From positions 416,336 to 480,335 of the forward strand of contig NZ_JAFCNB010000003.1 of assembly GCF_017896165.1 (NCBI RefSeq): a stretch of 64,000 nt of DNA. The letters run 5' to 3'. The notes beneath the pieces are model-generated. The model searched no databases, was not told the origin of the DNA, and saw only the letters and a list, made by a program, of their open reading frames with translations. This DNA is from Microbispora oryzae. Its GTDB lineage: Bacteria; Actinomycetota; Actinomycetes; Streptosporangiales; Streptosporangiaceae. Of this stretch, positions 25,425-34,074 are shown piece by piece (the first letter of the stretch is position 1; the number at the start of each line of letters is the position of its first letter). The translations under genes were made by a program, and so were the position numbers.

Positions 25425-27488
25425 ATGTCGTCGGTGAGTGCCGACATGTCAGGAACACTGGGAGGGCGTCTGCGGGCGGCGCGCGCGACGGCGTTCGTGG
25501 GGCGGGGGGAAGAGCTCGCAGTGTTCAACGCGGCGTTGAACGGCGGCGGCTGCGGCGTTCTGTACGTGCATGGTCCCGGCGGCATCGGGAAGTCGGCCCT
25601 GTTGCGGCGGTTCGCTCACGAGGCCGCCGTGGCGGGGCGGCCGGTGTCCACGGTGGACGGGCGCATGCTTGAGCCGTCGGCGGCGGCGTTCGAGGCTGAG
25701 GCCGGGCCGGTGCTTCGCGATCCGGACGCGGTGCTGCTGGTCGACGCCTTCGAACGAATCCAGGGCTTGGAGGGATGGCTGCGCGAGCGGTTCCTGCCGC
25801 GGATGCCCCTGGGGGCGCTGACGGTGATCGCGGGGCGGTGCCCGCCGGATCTGCGGTGGCGGGCCGATCCGGGATGGGCGGCGGCGCTGGAGGTGCTGCC
25901 GCTGGGAGACCTGCGGGCCGAGGACGCGCAGGCCCTGCTGGACTCCTGCGGCGTGCCGGCCGAGTCGCGCGAGCCGCTGCCGGCCTTCGCCGGCGGCCAC
26001 CCGCTGGCGCTGCTGCTGGGGGCGGCCGTGGCGGTGAAGGACGGCGGGGCCGGCCGGCGGTGGACGCCTGATCAGGACGTGGTCGCCACATTGCTGGATC
26101 AGCTGGTGGGCGAGCCGCCTTCGGCGGCGCATCGGCACGCCCTGGACATCTGCGCGCATGCGCACACGACGACGGAGGGCCTGCTGCGTGCGGCCCTGCC
26201 GGAGGACGCCGGGCCGTTGTTCCGGTGGTTGCGGCGGTTGCCGTTCGTGGAGTCGAGCAGCCTCGGGCTGCACCCGCACGACCTGGTGCGGAAGGTGCTG
26301 GAGGCGGACCTGCGATGGCGGGATCCCGACGGATACGCGGTGATGCACGACCGCGTCCATACGCATCTGGCGGAGCGGGTGCGCACGGCGAGCGACGCGG
26401 ACGTGCCCGGCGCGGTGGCGGCACTGCTCTACCTGAATCGCGGCGACGGGGCGCCGGCCGACTTCCCCGGCCGCCCCGACGAGGGCGAGTTCCAGGAGGA
26501 GGCGGCGCGGCAGGAGGACCTGGGCACGTTGCTCCGGGTGGCGACGGCGGCAGGGGGCGCGGCGTCCGCCGCCTGCGCCGCCTTCTGGGCGCGGCGGCTG
26601 CCGGAGGCGTTCCGGCTGTACCGGCGGACCGAGACGGGTGAGCCCGTGGCGTTCTCCGCGTGGTTGCGGCCGGCGGAGCCGGACGAGCAGGAGCTGGCGG
26701 CGGATCCCGTCGTGGCCGCGGCGTGGGCGCACGCGCGGGCCACCACGCCGTTGCGATCCGGTGAGCATCTGGCGGTCGGCCGCCTCTGGACACTGCCGAC
26801 CTACCAGGGGGACTCGCAGGTGACGGCGTTGATCCGGTGGCGGCTGATCGGCGACTGCCTGCGGGCCGAGCGGATGGCGTGGTCATATATCGCGATCCAG
26901 GGTCCGGGCCACACATGGGTGGCGCCTCTACGGCGTTACGGGATGCGTGACCTCGCCGAGCGGCCGAGGCTGGGGGACGAGCCGTACACCCTGTTCGCCC
27001 ACGACTGGCGCGCGGTGCCGGCGCAGGCGTGGCTGGCGCGGATGAACCGGCGGCTCGCCCAGGGCCCCGGCGACGGCCCGCGCGCCGCGACGGCGGAGCT
27101 GGCGGTGCCGTCCGAGGCGGAGTTCGCCGAGGCGGTGCGTAAGGCGTTGCGACTGCTGCCGCGGCCCGGCGCGCTGGCCGCCTCCCCGCTGACGCGCACC
27201 CGGCTGGTCGCCGAACGCGCCGGCCAGGATCCGGCCACGGCGCTGGGCGACCTGCTCCGCCGGGCGATCGACGCCCTGCGTGAGGATCCCCGGGCGGTCA
27301 AGTTCCACCGGGCGCTGTCGGTCACGTTCCTGAGCGGCACGCCGACCCAGGAGCTGGCCGCGGAACGGCTCGGCCTGCCCTTCACCACCTACCGCCGCCA
27401 CCTGACGGCCGGCGTCGAACGCGTCTGCGCCGACCTGTGGCACCGGGAGCTGTACGGCACCGGCGCCCCGGCGTCCCGGTCCGCCTGA
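25425..27488 (+). CDS. P-loop NTPase with GNAT-like and C-terminal HTH regions
   Basis: Large protein of 687 residues. An N-terminal STAND/AAA-like NTPase has Walker A GPGGIGKS (50-57), Walker B AVLLVDAF (near 100) and LPLGDLRAEDAQALL, as in LuxR-family ATPase domains. A middle region (about 420-540, with WSYIAIQGPGHTWVAPLRRYGM) looks like a diverged GNAT fold. The C-terminus (about 635-670, TPTQELAAERLGLPFTTYRRHL) is an HTH. This suggests a signal-transducing regulator. ATG 25425 is preceded by GGAGAGGGG. Its operon status with vanY is open (59-bp gap). Target and signal unknown. Confidence 0.72.
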   Translation: MSSVSADMSGTLGGRLRAARATAFVGRGEELAVFNAALNGGGCGVLYVHGPGGIGKSALLRRFAHEAAVAGRPVSTVDGRMLEPSAAAFEAEAGPVLRDPDAVLLVDAFERIQGLEGWLRERFLPRMPLGALTVIAGRCPPDLRWRADPGWAAALEVLPLGDLRAEDAQALLDSCGVPAESREPLPAFAGGHPLALLLGAAVAVKDGGAGRRWTPDQDVVATLLDQLVGEPPSAAHRHALDICAHAHTTTEGLLRAALPEDAGPLFRWLRRLPFVESSSLGLHPHDLVRKVLEADLRWRDPDGYAVMHDRVHTHLAERVRTASDADVPGAVAALLYLNRGDGAPADFPGRPDEGEFQEEAARQEDLGTLLRVATAAGGAASAACAAFWARRLPEAFRLYRRTETGEPVAFSAWLRPAEPDEQELAADPVVAAAWAHARATTPLRSGEHLAVGRLWTLPTYQGDSQVTALIRWRLIGDCLRAERMAWSYIAIQGPGHTWVAPLRRYGMRDLAERPRLGDEPYTLFAHDWRAVPAQAWLARMNRRLAQGPGDGPRAATAELAVPSEAEFAEAVRKALRLLPRPGALAASPLTRTRLVAERAGQDPATALGDLLRRAIDALREDPRAVKFHRALSVTFLSGTPTQELAAERLGLPFTTYRRHLTAGVERVCADLWHRELYGTGAPASRSA

Positions 27489-27519
27489 GCCCCCGGCGCG
27501 GAACGCGGCCGGGGGCTCA
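27486..27519. terminator. Terminator between convergent genes
   Basis: TGAGCCCCCGGC (27486-27497, including the stop codon of the NTPase gene) pairs perfectly with GCCGGGGGCTCA (27508-27519) over a 10-base loop, between the NTPase and racemase genes. Confidence 0.85.
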
Positions 27520-27534
27520 GGTCGGCGGACTGGG

Positions 27535-28227
27535 TCAGCCGGCCAGCGCGAACGCGGCCGCGGCCTCCGCGTGCAGCCGCGCGCTCGGCAGCACCGGGAT
27601 GGCGGTGTCCTTGTCGCCGACCAGGAGCTCGATCTCGGTGCAGCCGAGGACGACGCCCTCGGCGCCGTCGTCCGCGAGCCCGGCGATGATGTCGGTGTAC
27701 GCGTCCCTGGACGACTCCCGGAGCACCCCGCGCACCAGTTCGTCGAAGATCACGCGATGGACGAGCTCCCGTTGCTCGCGGCGCGGGACGATCACGTCGA
27801 AGCCGTGGGCGGCCAGCCGATCCCGGTAGAAGGGCTCCTCCATGGTGAAGCGCGTGCCCAGCAGGCCGACCTTGCGCATTCCCCTGGCGCGGACCTCGGC
27901 GCCCACGGCGTCGGCGATGTGCAGCACGGGCACGCTCGTGGCCCGCGCCACGTCGTCGCTCACCCGGCTGAAGGTGTTGCTGCAGACGAGCAGGACGTCG
28001 GCGCCGGCGTCCTGCAGCCTCCGGCCCGCGCCGGTCAGCAGCACGGCCACCTCGTCCCAGCGGCCGGCGAAGATGAGGTCCTCGACGGTCGTGTAGTCGA
28101 CCGACCAGATGAGGCTGTCGGCCGAATGGCTGCCGCCGAGCCGCTCGCGTACCCGCCGGTTGACGATCTGGTAGTAGATCACCGTCGATTCCCAGCTCAG
28201 CCCGCCGATGAGACCGATAGTGCGCAT
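27535..28227 (-). CDS. Aspartate/glutamate racemase family protein
   Basis: PLP-independent racemase of 230 residues. It begins MRTIGLIGGLSWEST, the usual phosphate/substrate-binding start, and holds both catalytic cysteines: Cys82 in VCSNT and Cys196 in LGCTEIELL. Family members racemise aspartate, glutamate or broader amino acids. It is the last gene of an operon with a D-Ala ligase paralogue and MurF (110-bp gap to murF), so it may supply a D-amino acid for peptidoglycan. Exact substrate unknown. Confidence 0.88.
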   Translation of the reverse strand: MRTIGLIGGLSWESTVIYYQIVNRRVRERLGGSHSADSLIWSVDYTTVEDLIFAGRWDEVAVLLTGAGRRLQDAGADVLLVCSNTFSRVSDDVARATSVPVLHIADAVGAEVRARGMRKVGLLGTRFTMEEPFYRDRLAAHGFDVIVPRREQRELVHRVIFDELVRGVLRESSRDAYTDIIAGLADDGAEGVVLGCTEIELLVGDKDTAIPVLPSARLHAEAAAAFALAG

Positions 28228-28337
28228 GGAATTCCGTTTCCTCAGTTGTGACGGCAGGCCGGCCGGACCGCCTGCTCATTCAGGAGCGGTCGTGGATCTC
28301 GCGTCGGATGCGCGGTCCTCGCGCGGTGCGACGGCGG

Positions 28338-29717
28338 TCAGGCGCCGGCCAGCGCGCGGGCGCAGGCGCCGAGACCGATCTCGCTGGAGGCCTTGACGAA
28401 CACCACGTCTCCCGGCTCGAGCAGCGCGGTGGCCAGCGTGAGGGCCCCGGCCACATCGTCGGCGGTGTGGACGGCCACGCCCGCGTTCGCGGCCCGCGCC
28501 GCCTCCGCCATCGCGAGCGGATCCCCCGGTCCGACCGCGATCAGCACGTCGAAGCGGAGGCCGGCGACGAGCCGGCCGATCTCCGCGTGCCGGGCGCGGG
28601 AGGCGGCCGCCTGCTGCCCCATCGCGCCGAGCACGGCGACGGTACGGCGGGCCCCGGCCAGGGCCCGCACCGCCCGCAGCCCGGCACGCATGGACTCCGG
28701 GCTGGCGTTGTAGGCGTCGTCGACGACGGTGACGCCGTCAGGTCGTTCGACGATCTCCATCCGGCCGGCGGAGCGTCGCCGTGCGGCGTTCAGCCCATCG
28801 GCGATCTCGGTGACGCCCAGGCCGAGCGCGGTGGCGACGGCGGCGGCCCCCAGGGCGTTGGTCACCTGGTGCTCGCCTATGAGGTCGAGCCGGACCGGGG
28901 CGCGGCCGGACGGCGTCACCAGCTCGAACGCGGCACGCGCCCGGTCGTCGAGCCGGACATCCTCGGCTCGCACCCGCGCCTCCGCCGACCGGCCGTACAA
29001 CAGGATCTGGGCCCTGGTGCGGCCGGCCATGCCCATGACGTACGGATCATCGGCGTTGAGCAGCGCGAACCCGTCCGCCGGGAGGGCCTCGACCAGCTCG
29101 CCTTTGGCCTCGGCCACGTCGGCCGGCCCGGCTCCCATGCGCTCCACGTGCGCGGTGCCGACATTGAGCACCAGCCCGGCCCGGGGCGGCGCGATGCCGG
29201 TCAGGTAGGTCAGGTCGCCCTTGCGGCCCGCCCCCATCTCCAGCACGAGGTAACGGGTGGCGGCATCGGCGCGCAGCACGGTGAGCGGCAGCCCGAGCTC
29301 GTTGTTGAACGACCTGTCGGTGGCGACCGTCGCGGCGTGCCGTTCGAGTACCTGGGCCAGCAGGTCCTTGGTCGTGGTCTTGCCCACGGAGCCGGTCAGC
29401 CCGATCACGGCCGGGCTGATCTGCCCGAGCAGGTGCCTGGCCAGCAGGCCGATCGCGAGCTGGACGTCCTCGACCACGAGGGCGGGCACGCCGACGGGCC
29501 GTGCGGCCAGCACGGCGACGGCACCCGACTCGATGGCGCCGGCCGCGTAGTCGTGACCGTCGGCGCGGGCGCCGGCCGTCGCGGCGAACAGGCCGCCGGG
29601 CACCACCTCGCGGGAGTCGACCGCCGCGGGGGCCGTCACCGGCGCCTGCGGGTCGCGCACGTCACACAGGCGCCCGCCGACGACCCGCGCGATCGTGTTC
29701 AGCGTCATGGGGATCAC
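28338..29717 (-). CDS. murF: UDP-MurNAc-tripeptide--D-Ala-D-Ala ligase (MurF)
   Basis: Mur ligase of 459 residues that adds the terminal dipeptide to UDP-MurNAc-tripeptide. It shows GLTGSVGKTTTKD (P-loop, about residues 106-118), the NNELGLP motif and the EMGAGRKGD segment, then the C-terminal Mur domain with VDDAYNASPESM. The start is GTG 29717, giving the family N-terminus MIPMTL and overlapping the ligase gene by 4 bp with AGGAGCGG upstream. It is coupled to a D-Ala ligase paralogue rather than to a dcw division cluster, so it may be a second murF. Cytoplasmic. Confidence 0.9.
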   Translation of the reverse strand: MIPMTLNTIARVVGGRLCDVRDPQAPVTAPAAVDSREVVPGGLFAATAGARADGHDYAAGAIESGAVAVLAARPVGVPALVVEDVQLAIGLLARHLLGQISPAVIGLTGSVGKTTTKDLLAQVLERHAATVATDRSFNNELGLPLTVLRADAATRYLVLEMGAGRKGDLTYLTGIAPPRAGLVLNVGTAHVERMGAGPADVAEAKGELVEALPADGFALLNADDPYVMGMAGRTRAQILLYGRSAEARVRAEDVRLDDRARAAFELVTPSGRAPVRLDLIGEHQVTNALGAAAVATALGLGVTEIADGLNAARRRSAGRMEIVERPDGVTVVDDAYNASPESMRAGLRAVRALAGARRTVAVLGAMGQQAAASRARHAEIGRLVAGLRFDVLIAVGPGDPLAMAEAARAANAGVAVHTADDVAGALTLATALLEPGDVVFVKASSEIGLGACARALAGA

Positions 29718-30670
29718 GAGCCGCTCCTGGCGAACGCGAGGTCGATGAGGCGGCGCAGCAGGTCCGGGTACGGGACACCGCTCGCGGCCCACGCCCTGGC
29801 GTAGACGGAACGGGCGGTGAAACCGGGCATGGCGTTGATCTCCAGCACGTACAGGCGTCCCGTGTCCTCCTCGTAGAGGAAGTCGACGCGGGACAGGCCG
29901 TAGCCGCCGATCGCCCGGTAGGCGCGCAGGGCCAGCTCGCGCACATCCTCGGCCACCCGTTCCGGCAGCACGGCGGGGATGGCGGCGATCTCGGCCGGGC
30001 TGAGGTACTTGGCCTCGTAGTCGAGCCAGTCGCCGGGCACGATGAGCTCGCCGGGCACCGAGGCGTCCGGCGTGTCGTAGCCGCCGAGCACGCCGCAGAC
30101 GAGCTCGCGCGCGGCCACGCCCTGCTCGACGACGACCACCCGGTCATAGGACAGCGCCAGCTCCACGCCCGCGCGCAGTTCCTCCATGGAGGTGACACGC
30201 GAGATGCCGATGGAGGAGCCCATGCTGGCCGGTTTGACGTACATCGGCCAGTCGAGCGACTTCACCAGACCCCAGTGGTCGGTGGTGGTGCGCCATTCGT
30301 GCTCGGTGAACCACACATGCGGGGTGAGGGGAATGTCCTCCGCCAGAAACGCGCGCCGCATCGCGACCTTGTCCATGGCCACGGCGGAGGCCGTGACGCC
30401 GCAGCCCACGTAGGGGATGCCCAGCGTCTCCAGGTGGCCCTGGACGACGCCGTCCTCGCCGAACGGCCCGTGCAGCGCGGGGAAGACCACGTCCGCCAGA
30501 TCACGTCGCAGCTCCACCGGCCACCTGCCCTGCCGGTCGATGATGACGGCGACGGGTTCGTACAGGTCCCTCGGCAGAGCGTCGAGCACGGCCTGCGCCG
30601 ACTGCAGCGACACCTCGTGCTCGGCGGACGGCCCGCCCGCCAGCACGGCCACGCGTACGCGTTCGGTCAC
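29714..30670 (-). CDS. ddl: D-Ala--D-X ligase (Ddl family) with altered omega loop
   Basis: ATP-grasp ligase of 318 residues, slightly short for the family. It has GGPSAEHEVSL (Glu17 of the catalytic triad), YVKPASMGSSIG (Ser152), and EINAMPGFT with the Mg2+ ligands. In the omega loop, where D-Ala-D-Ala ligases have FYDYEAKY, this protein reads WLDYEAKY: the triad Tyr is Leu216. That Tyr governs acceptor choice (Tyr to Phe is known in D-Ala-D-Lac ligases), so specificity is uncertain. It is coupled to MurF and followed by a racemase gene. Start ATG 30670. Confidence 0.87.
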   Translation of the reverse strand: MTERVRVAVLAGGPSAEHEVSLQSAQAVLDALPRDLYEPVAVIIDRQGRWPVELRRDLADVVFPALHGPFGEDGVVQGHLETLGIPYVGCGVTASAVAMDKVAMRRAFLAEDIPLTPHVWFTEHEWRTTTDHWGLVKSLDWPMYVKPASMGSSIGISRVTSMEELRAGVELALSYDRVVVVEQGVAARELVCGVLGGYDTPDASVPGELIVPGDWLDYEAKYLSPAEIAAIPAVLPERVAEDVRELALRAYRAIGGYGLSRVDFLYEEDTGRLYVLEINAMPGFTARSVYARAWAASGVPYPDLLRRLIDLAFARSGS

Positions 30671-30798
30671 GATCGATCAGCCTTCCTCAGCGGTACGGAG
30701 ACAGCCCCGGCGGCGGCGCGGTGTCCGCCGTCGCAGGAGCAGCCCGCAGAGTTTCGGCTCTTCGCCTGACCGCTTCCCAGGCCATTCCGAGGCCATTC

Positions 30799-30829
30799 GC
30801 TGTCCGGTCGCTGTCCGGTCGCTGTCCGG
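30799..30829. repeat. Tandem 11-bp repeat
   Basis: GCTGTCCGGTC is repeated almost three times (starts at 30799, 30810 and 30821) in the 178-bp gap between the antiporter gene and the ligase gene. No regulator is known for it; it may be slippage or a multi-copy binding site upstream of ddl. Confidence 0.7.
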
Positions 30830-30848
30830 AGGCGCACGCGGGGTGGTG

Positions 30849-32009
30849 TCAGGCGCGGGTGGCGATGGCGGTGACCAGCGGCTGGACCAGGCGGGCGGCC
30901 AGCGGCCCGAACGCGGCCAGGATCAGCACGTACGCCGCCGCCATGGGGCCGAGATCGGGGTGGGCCCCGGCGGCGACCGCCAGCCCGGCGATCACGATGT
31001 TGAACTCGCCGCGGGGGATCAGCGCGATGCCCGCGCGGGCCTGCCCGGCCTTGGCGATGCCCGCCCTGCGGGCGGCGAAGGCCCCGGTGAGCAGCTTGGT
31101 GATCATGCTCACCAGGGCGAGCAGCGCGGCCAGCCCCGCCACCGGGCCGATCTTGGTGGGGTCGGTCTGCAGACCGAAGAACACGAAGAACACCGCGGCG
31201 AACAGGTCGCGCAGCGGGCTCAGCAGGGCCTGGGCCTCCTCGGCCAGCTCACCCGACAGGGCGATGCCGACCAGGAACGCGCCGACCGCGGCCGACACCT
31301 GCAGTTTCTGGGCGAGGCCGGCCACCAGGAGGGTCAGCCCGAGCACCTTCAGCAGCAGGACCTCGTTGTTGGGGCTGGCCACGAACGCCTCGATGAACCG
31401 TCCGTACCGCAGCGCGATCAGCAGCACCACCGTGACCGTGGCCAGCGCGACGGCCACCGACACCGCCCCGCCCAGCAGGCTCAGCCCGGCCAGCATGGCG
31501 GTCAGCAGCGGAAGGTACAGCGCCATCGTCAGGTCCTCGAACACCAGCAGCGACAGCACCACCGGGGTCTCCCGGTTGCCGATCCACCCCAGGTCCGACA
31601 GCACCTTGGCGGTGATGCCCGAGGAGGTGGCGTAGGTGACTCCGGCCATCGCCACCGCCGCCACGGGGCCCCAGCCCAGGAGGATGGCGCAGACCGCGCC
31701 GGGGGCGGCGTTCAGTATCAGATCGACGACGCCGGCCCGGGCGTTGCCCTTCAGGCTGGCGACCAGTTCGTCGGCGTTGTACTCCAGCCCGAGGGTGAGC
31801 AGCAGCAGGATGACGCCGAGCTCGGCCCCGGTGCGGGTGAACTCCTCGCTGGTGGCCAGCGGCAGGATGCCGCCGGTGCCGAACGCGAGCCCGGCCAGCA
31901 GGTAGAGCGGGATGGGAGAGATGCCGGCCCGCATGGCGAGCGCACCCAGCACGCCCAGCCCGAGGACGACGGCACCGAACTCCACCAGAAGGATCGCGGT
32001 GTCGTGCAC
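30849..32009 (-). CDS. Cation/proton antiporter (CPA2, KhtU-like)
   Basis: Membrane protein of 386 residues with about eleven to twelve hydrophobic segments. CPA2 features include FGTGGILPL, the ATSSGITAKVLSDLGW stretch and the VFEDLTMALYLPLL segment with the exchange-site Asp/Glu. It lies 8 bp downstream of a TrkA-C regulatory protein, the arrangement of KhtTU-type K+/H+ antiporters. KhtT homologues respond to pH, cations and often c-di-AMP. Whether K+ or Na+ is moved cannot be read here. It is upstream of ddl on the same strand. Confidence 0.87.
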   Translation of the reverse strand: MHDTAILLVEFGAVVLGLGVLGALAMRAGISPIPLYLLAGLAFGTGGILPLATSEEFTRTGAELGVILLLLTLGLEYNADELVASLKGNARAGVVDLILNAAPGAVCAILLGWGPVAAVAMAGVTYATSSGITAKVLSDLGWIGNRETPVVLSLLVFEDLTMALYLPLLTAMLAGLSLLGGAVSVAVALATVTVVLLIALRYGRFIEAFVASPNNEVLLLKVLGLTLLVAGLAQKLQVSAAVGAFLVGIALSGELAEEAQALLSPLRDLFAAVFFVFFGLQTDPTKIGPVAGLAALLALVSMITKLLTGAFAARRAGIAKAGQARAGIALIPRGEFNIVIAGLAVAAGAHPDLGPMAAAYVLILAAFGPLAARLVQPLVTAIATRA

Positions 32010-32017
32010 TCCGGGAT

Positions 32018-32500
32018 CTACCCTCGATCCAGGATGTCGGCCACCGCGGCGGTGGACTCCGGGCTGCCCACCACGACCACGACGTCGCCCGCCTCCAGCA
32101 CGAAGTCGGGCGCGGGGCTGGCGAACACCCGGCCGCCGCGCACCACGGCGACGATGGACGCGCCGGTGCGGGTCCGCACCCGGGCGTCGCCCATCGGCCG
32201 TCCTCCGTACGGCGAGGCGGGCTCGATCGGCAGCTGCTGGCTGACCAGGCCCTCGACCTGCCGGTGCAGCTCGTTGAGCCGCTGCACGATGCGGGGGGCG
32301 CCGAGCAGCTCGGCCAGCGCGTCCGCCTCCTCGTCGTTTAGCCGGACGGTCTCACACGCGCGGTCGGGGTCGGCGGGGTCGTAGATCACGAGGTCGCGGC
32401 GTCCGGTCCGGTGCGAGATGATCCCGATCCGGCGGCCCGATCGGGTGGTGAACTCGTGCCGGAGCCCGATACCCGGTAAAGCCGTCTGCTCGATGTCCAC
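32018..32500 (-). CDS. TrkA-C domain antiporter regulatory subunit (KhtT-like)
   Basis: Cytoplasmic protein of 160 residues. The N-terminal ~75 residues (LPGIGLRHEFTTRSGRRIGI) match the KhtT N-domain. The C-terminal ~80 residues are an RCK_C (TrkA-C) domain containing ASIVAVVRGGRVFASPAPDFVLEAGDVVVVVG. It should form a dimer gating the antiporter encoded directly downstream. The GTG start has GAGAGG 9 bp upstream. It is the first gene of the khtTU-ddl-murF-racemase strand run and is divergent from purB. Confidence 0.87.
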   Translation of the reverse strand: MDIEQTALPGIGLRHEFTTRSGRRIGIISHRTGRRDLVIYDPADPDRACETVRLNDEEADALAELLGAPRIVQRLNELHRQVEGLVSQQLPIEPASPYGGRPMGDARVRTRTGASIVAVVRGGRVFASPAPDFVLEAGDVVVVVGSPESTAAVADILDRG

Positions 32501-32647
32501 CGCGCGACCCTCTCAATTTGCCATAAAATGCCCGCCTTGACCCTACCAAGCGGGGCAAAGGGGCGAGCGGACGCGCACGGGAGGCCTCCGGCGCGACGGG
32601 GGTAGGGGGCGGGCGGCACACGACAGGCGGCAATAGACTGACCCGAC

Positions 32648-34072
32648 GTGAGCAAGCCGCGCATTCCGAACGTCCTGGCCACCCGCTACGCCTCGCCGGA
32701 GCTGGCCCGCCTCTGGTCTCCCGAACACAAGGTCGTGCTGGAGCGCAGGCTCTGGGTGGCCGTGCTCAGGGCCCAGGCCGATCTCGGGATCGAGGTGCCC
32801 GAGCAGGCGATCGCCGACTACACGAAGGTGGCCGAGCAGGTCGACCTGGCGTCCATCGCCGAGCGCGAACGGGTCACCAGGCACGACGTGAAGGCCCGGA
32901 TCGAGGAGTTCAACGCGCTCGCCGGGCACGAGCAGGTCCACAAGGGCATGACCTCGCGCGACCTCACCGAGAACGTCGAGCAGCTGCAGATCCGCGACAG
33001 CCTCCTGCTGGTCCGGGGGCGGGTCGTGGCGCTGCTCGCCCGGCTGGGGCGGCTGGCCGCCGAGCACGCGGGCACCGTCATGGCCGGCCGCTCTCACAAC
33101 GTCGCGGCCCAGGCGACCACGCTGGGCAAGCGCTTCGCCACCGCCGCCGACGAGCTGCTCGTCGCGTACGAGCGGCTGGAGGACCTGCTGGGCCGCTACC
33201 CGCTGCGCGGGATCAAGGGACCCGTCGGCACCGCACAGGACATGCTCGACCTGCTCGGCGACGCCGACCGGCTGGCCGAGCTGGAGGACCGGGTCGCCGC
33301 CCACCTCGGCTTCGCCCGCCGCTTCACCAGCGTCGGACAGGTCTACCCTCGATCGCTCGACTACGACGTGCTGACCACACTGGTGCAGCTGGCCGCGGCG
33401 CCGTCGTCGCTGGCGAAGACCATCCGCCTCATGGCCGGGCACGAACTGGTCACCGAGGGCTTCAAGGAGGGCCAGGTCGGCTCGTCGGCAATGCCGCACA
33501 AGATGAACACCCGTTCCTGCGAGCGGGTGAACGGCCTGACCGTGATCCTCCGGGGCTACGCCTCGATGGCCGGGGAGCTCGCCGGAGACCAGTGGAACGA
33601 GGGCGACGTGTCGTGCTCGGTGGTCCGGAGGGTCGCGCTGCCCGACGCGTTCTTCGCCTTCGACGGCCTGGCCGAGACCATGCTGACCGTGCTCGACGAG
33701 TTCGGGGCGTTCCCCGCCGTCGTCGAGGCCGAGCTCGACCGCTACCTGCCGTTCCTGGCGACCACCAAGATGCTCATGGCCGCGGTACGGGCCGGGGTGG
33801 GCCGGGAGACGGCCCACGAGATCATCAAGGAGCACGCCGTCGCCTCCGCGCTGGCCATGCGCGAGCGGGGGGCGGACAACGAGCTGCTCGACCGGCTCGC
33901 CGCCGACGACCGCTTCCCCCTCGGGCGGGCCGAGCTCGACGGGCTGCTGGCCGACCGGATCTCCTTCACCGGCGCCGCGTCCGGCCAGGTCGAGGCCCTG
34001 GCCGGGCGGATCACCGAGATCACGGCCCGCTACCCGGACGAGGCGGCGTACGTGCCCGGCGCGATCCTCTGA
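32648..34072 (+). CDS. purB: Adenylosuccinate lyase
   Basis: Enzyme of 474 residues of the fumarase/aspartase superfamily. It catalyses two purine-synthesis steps: SAICAR to AICAR and adenylosuccinate to AMP. The signature loop GSSAMPHKMN (about residue 281) and the conserved HDVKARIEEF and TSRDLTENVEQ segments identify the family. The start is GTG 32648. A GNAT gene follows 2 bp after the stop. This is a housekeeping gene and a useful chromosomal anchor for the window. Confidence 0.95.
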   Translation: MSKPRIPNVLATRYASPELARLWSPEHKVVLERRLWVAVLRAQADLGIEVPEQAIADYTKVAEQVDLASIAERERVTRHDVKARIEEFNALAGHEQVHKGMTSRDLTENVEQLQIRDSLLLVRGRVVALLARLGRLAAEHAGTVMAGRSHNVAAQATTLGKRFATAADELLVAYERLEDLLGRYPLRGIKGPVGTAQDMLDLLGDADRLAELEDRVAAHLGFARRFTSVGQVYPRSLDYDVLTTLVQLAAAPSSLAKTIRLMAGHELVTEGFKEGQVGSSAMPHKMNTRSCERVNGLTVILRGYASMAGELAGDQWNEGDVSCSVVRRVALPDAFFAFDGLAETMLTVLDEFGAFPAVVEAELDRYLPFLATTKMLMAAVRAGVGRETAHEIIKEHAVASALAMRERGADNELLDRLAADDRFPLGRAELDGLLADRISFTGAASGQVEALAGRITEITARYPDEAAYVPGAIL

Positions 34073-34074
34073 CG

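Noticed and set aside
29714..30670. Calling the ligase VanA-type (D-Ala-D-Lac)
   Set aside because: There is no vanH or vanX next to it and the DYEAKY segment is of Ddl type. The altered residue is reported, but a VanA label is not supported.
28248..32384. Long + strand frames opposite murF, ddl and the antiporter
   Set aside because: They mirror the real genes and contain low-complexity Gln/His/Arg runs without recognisable domains.
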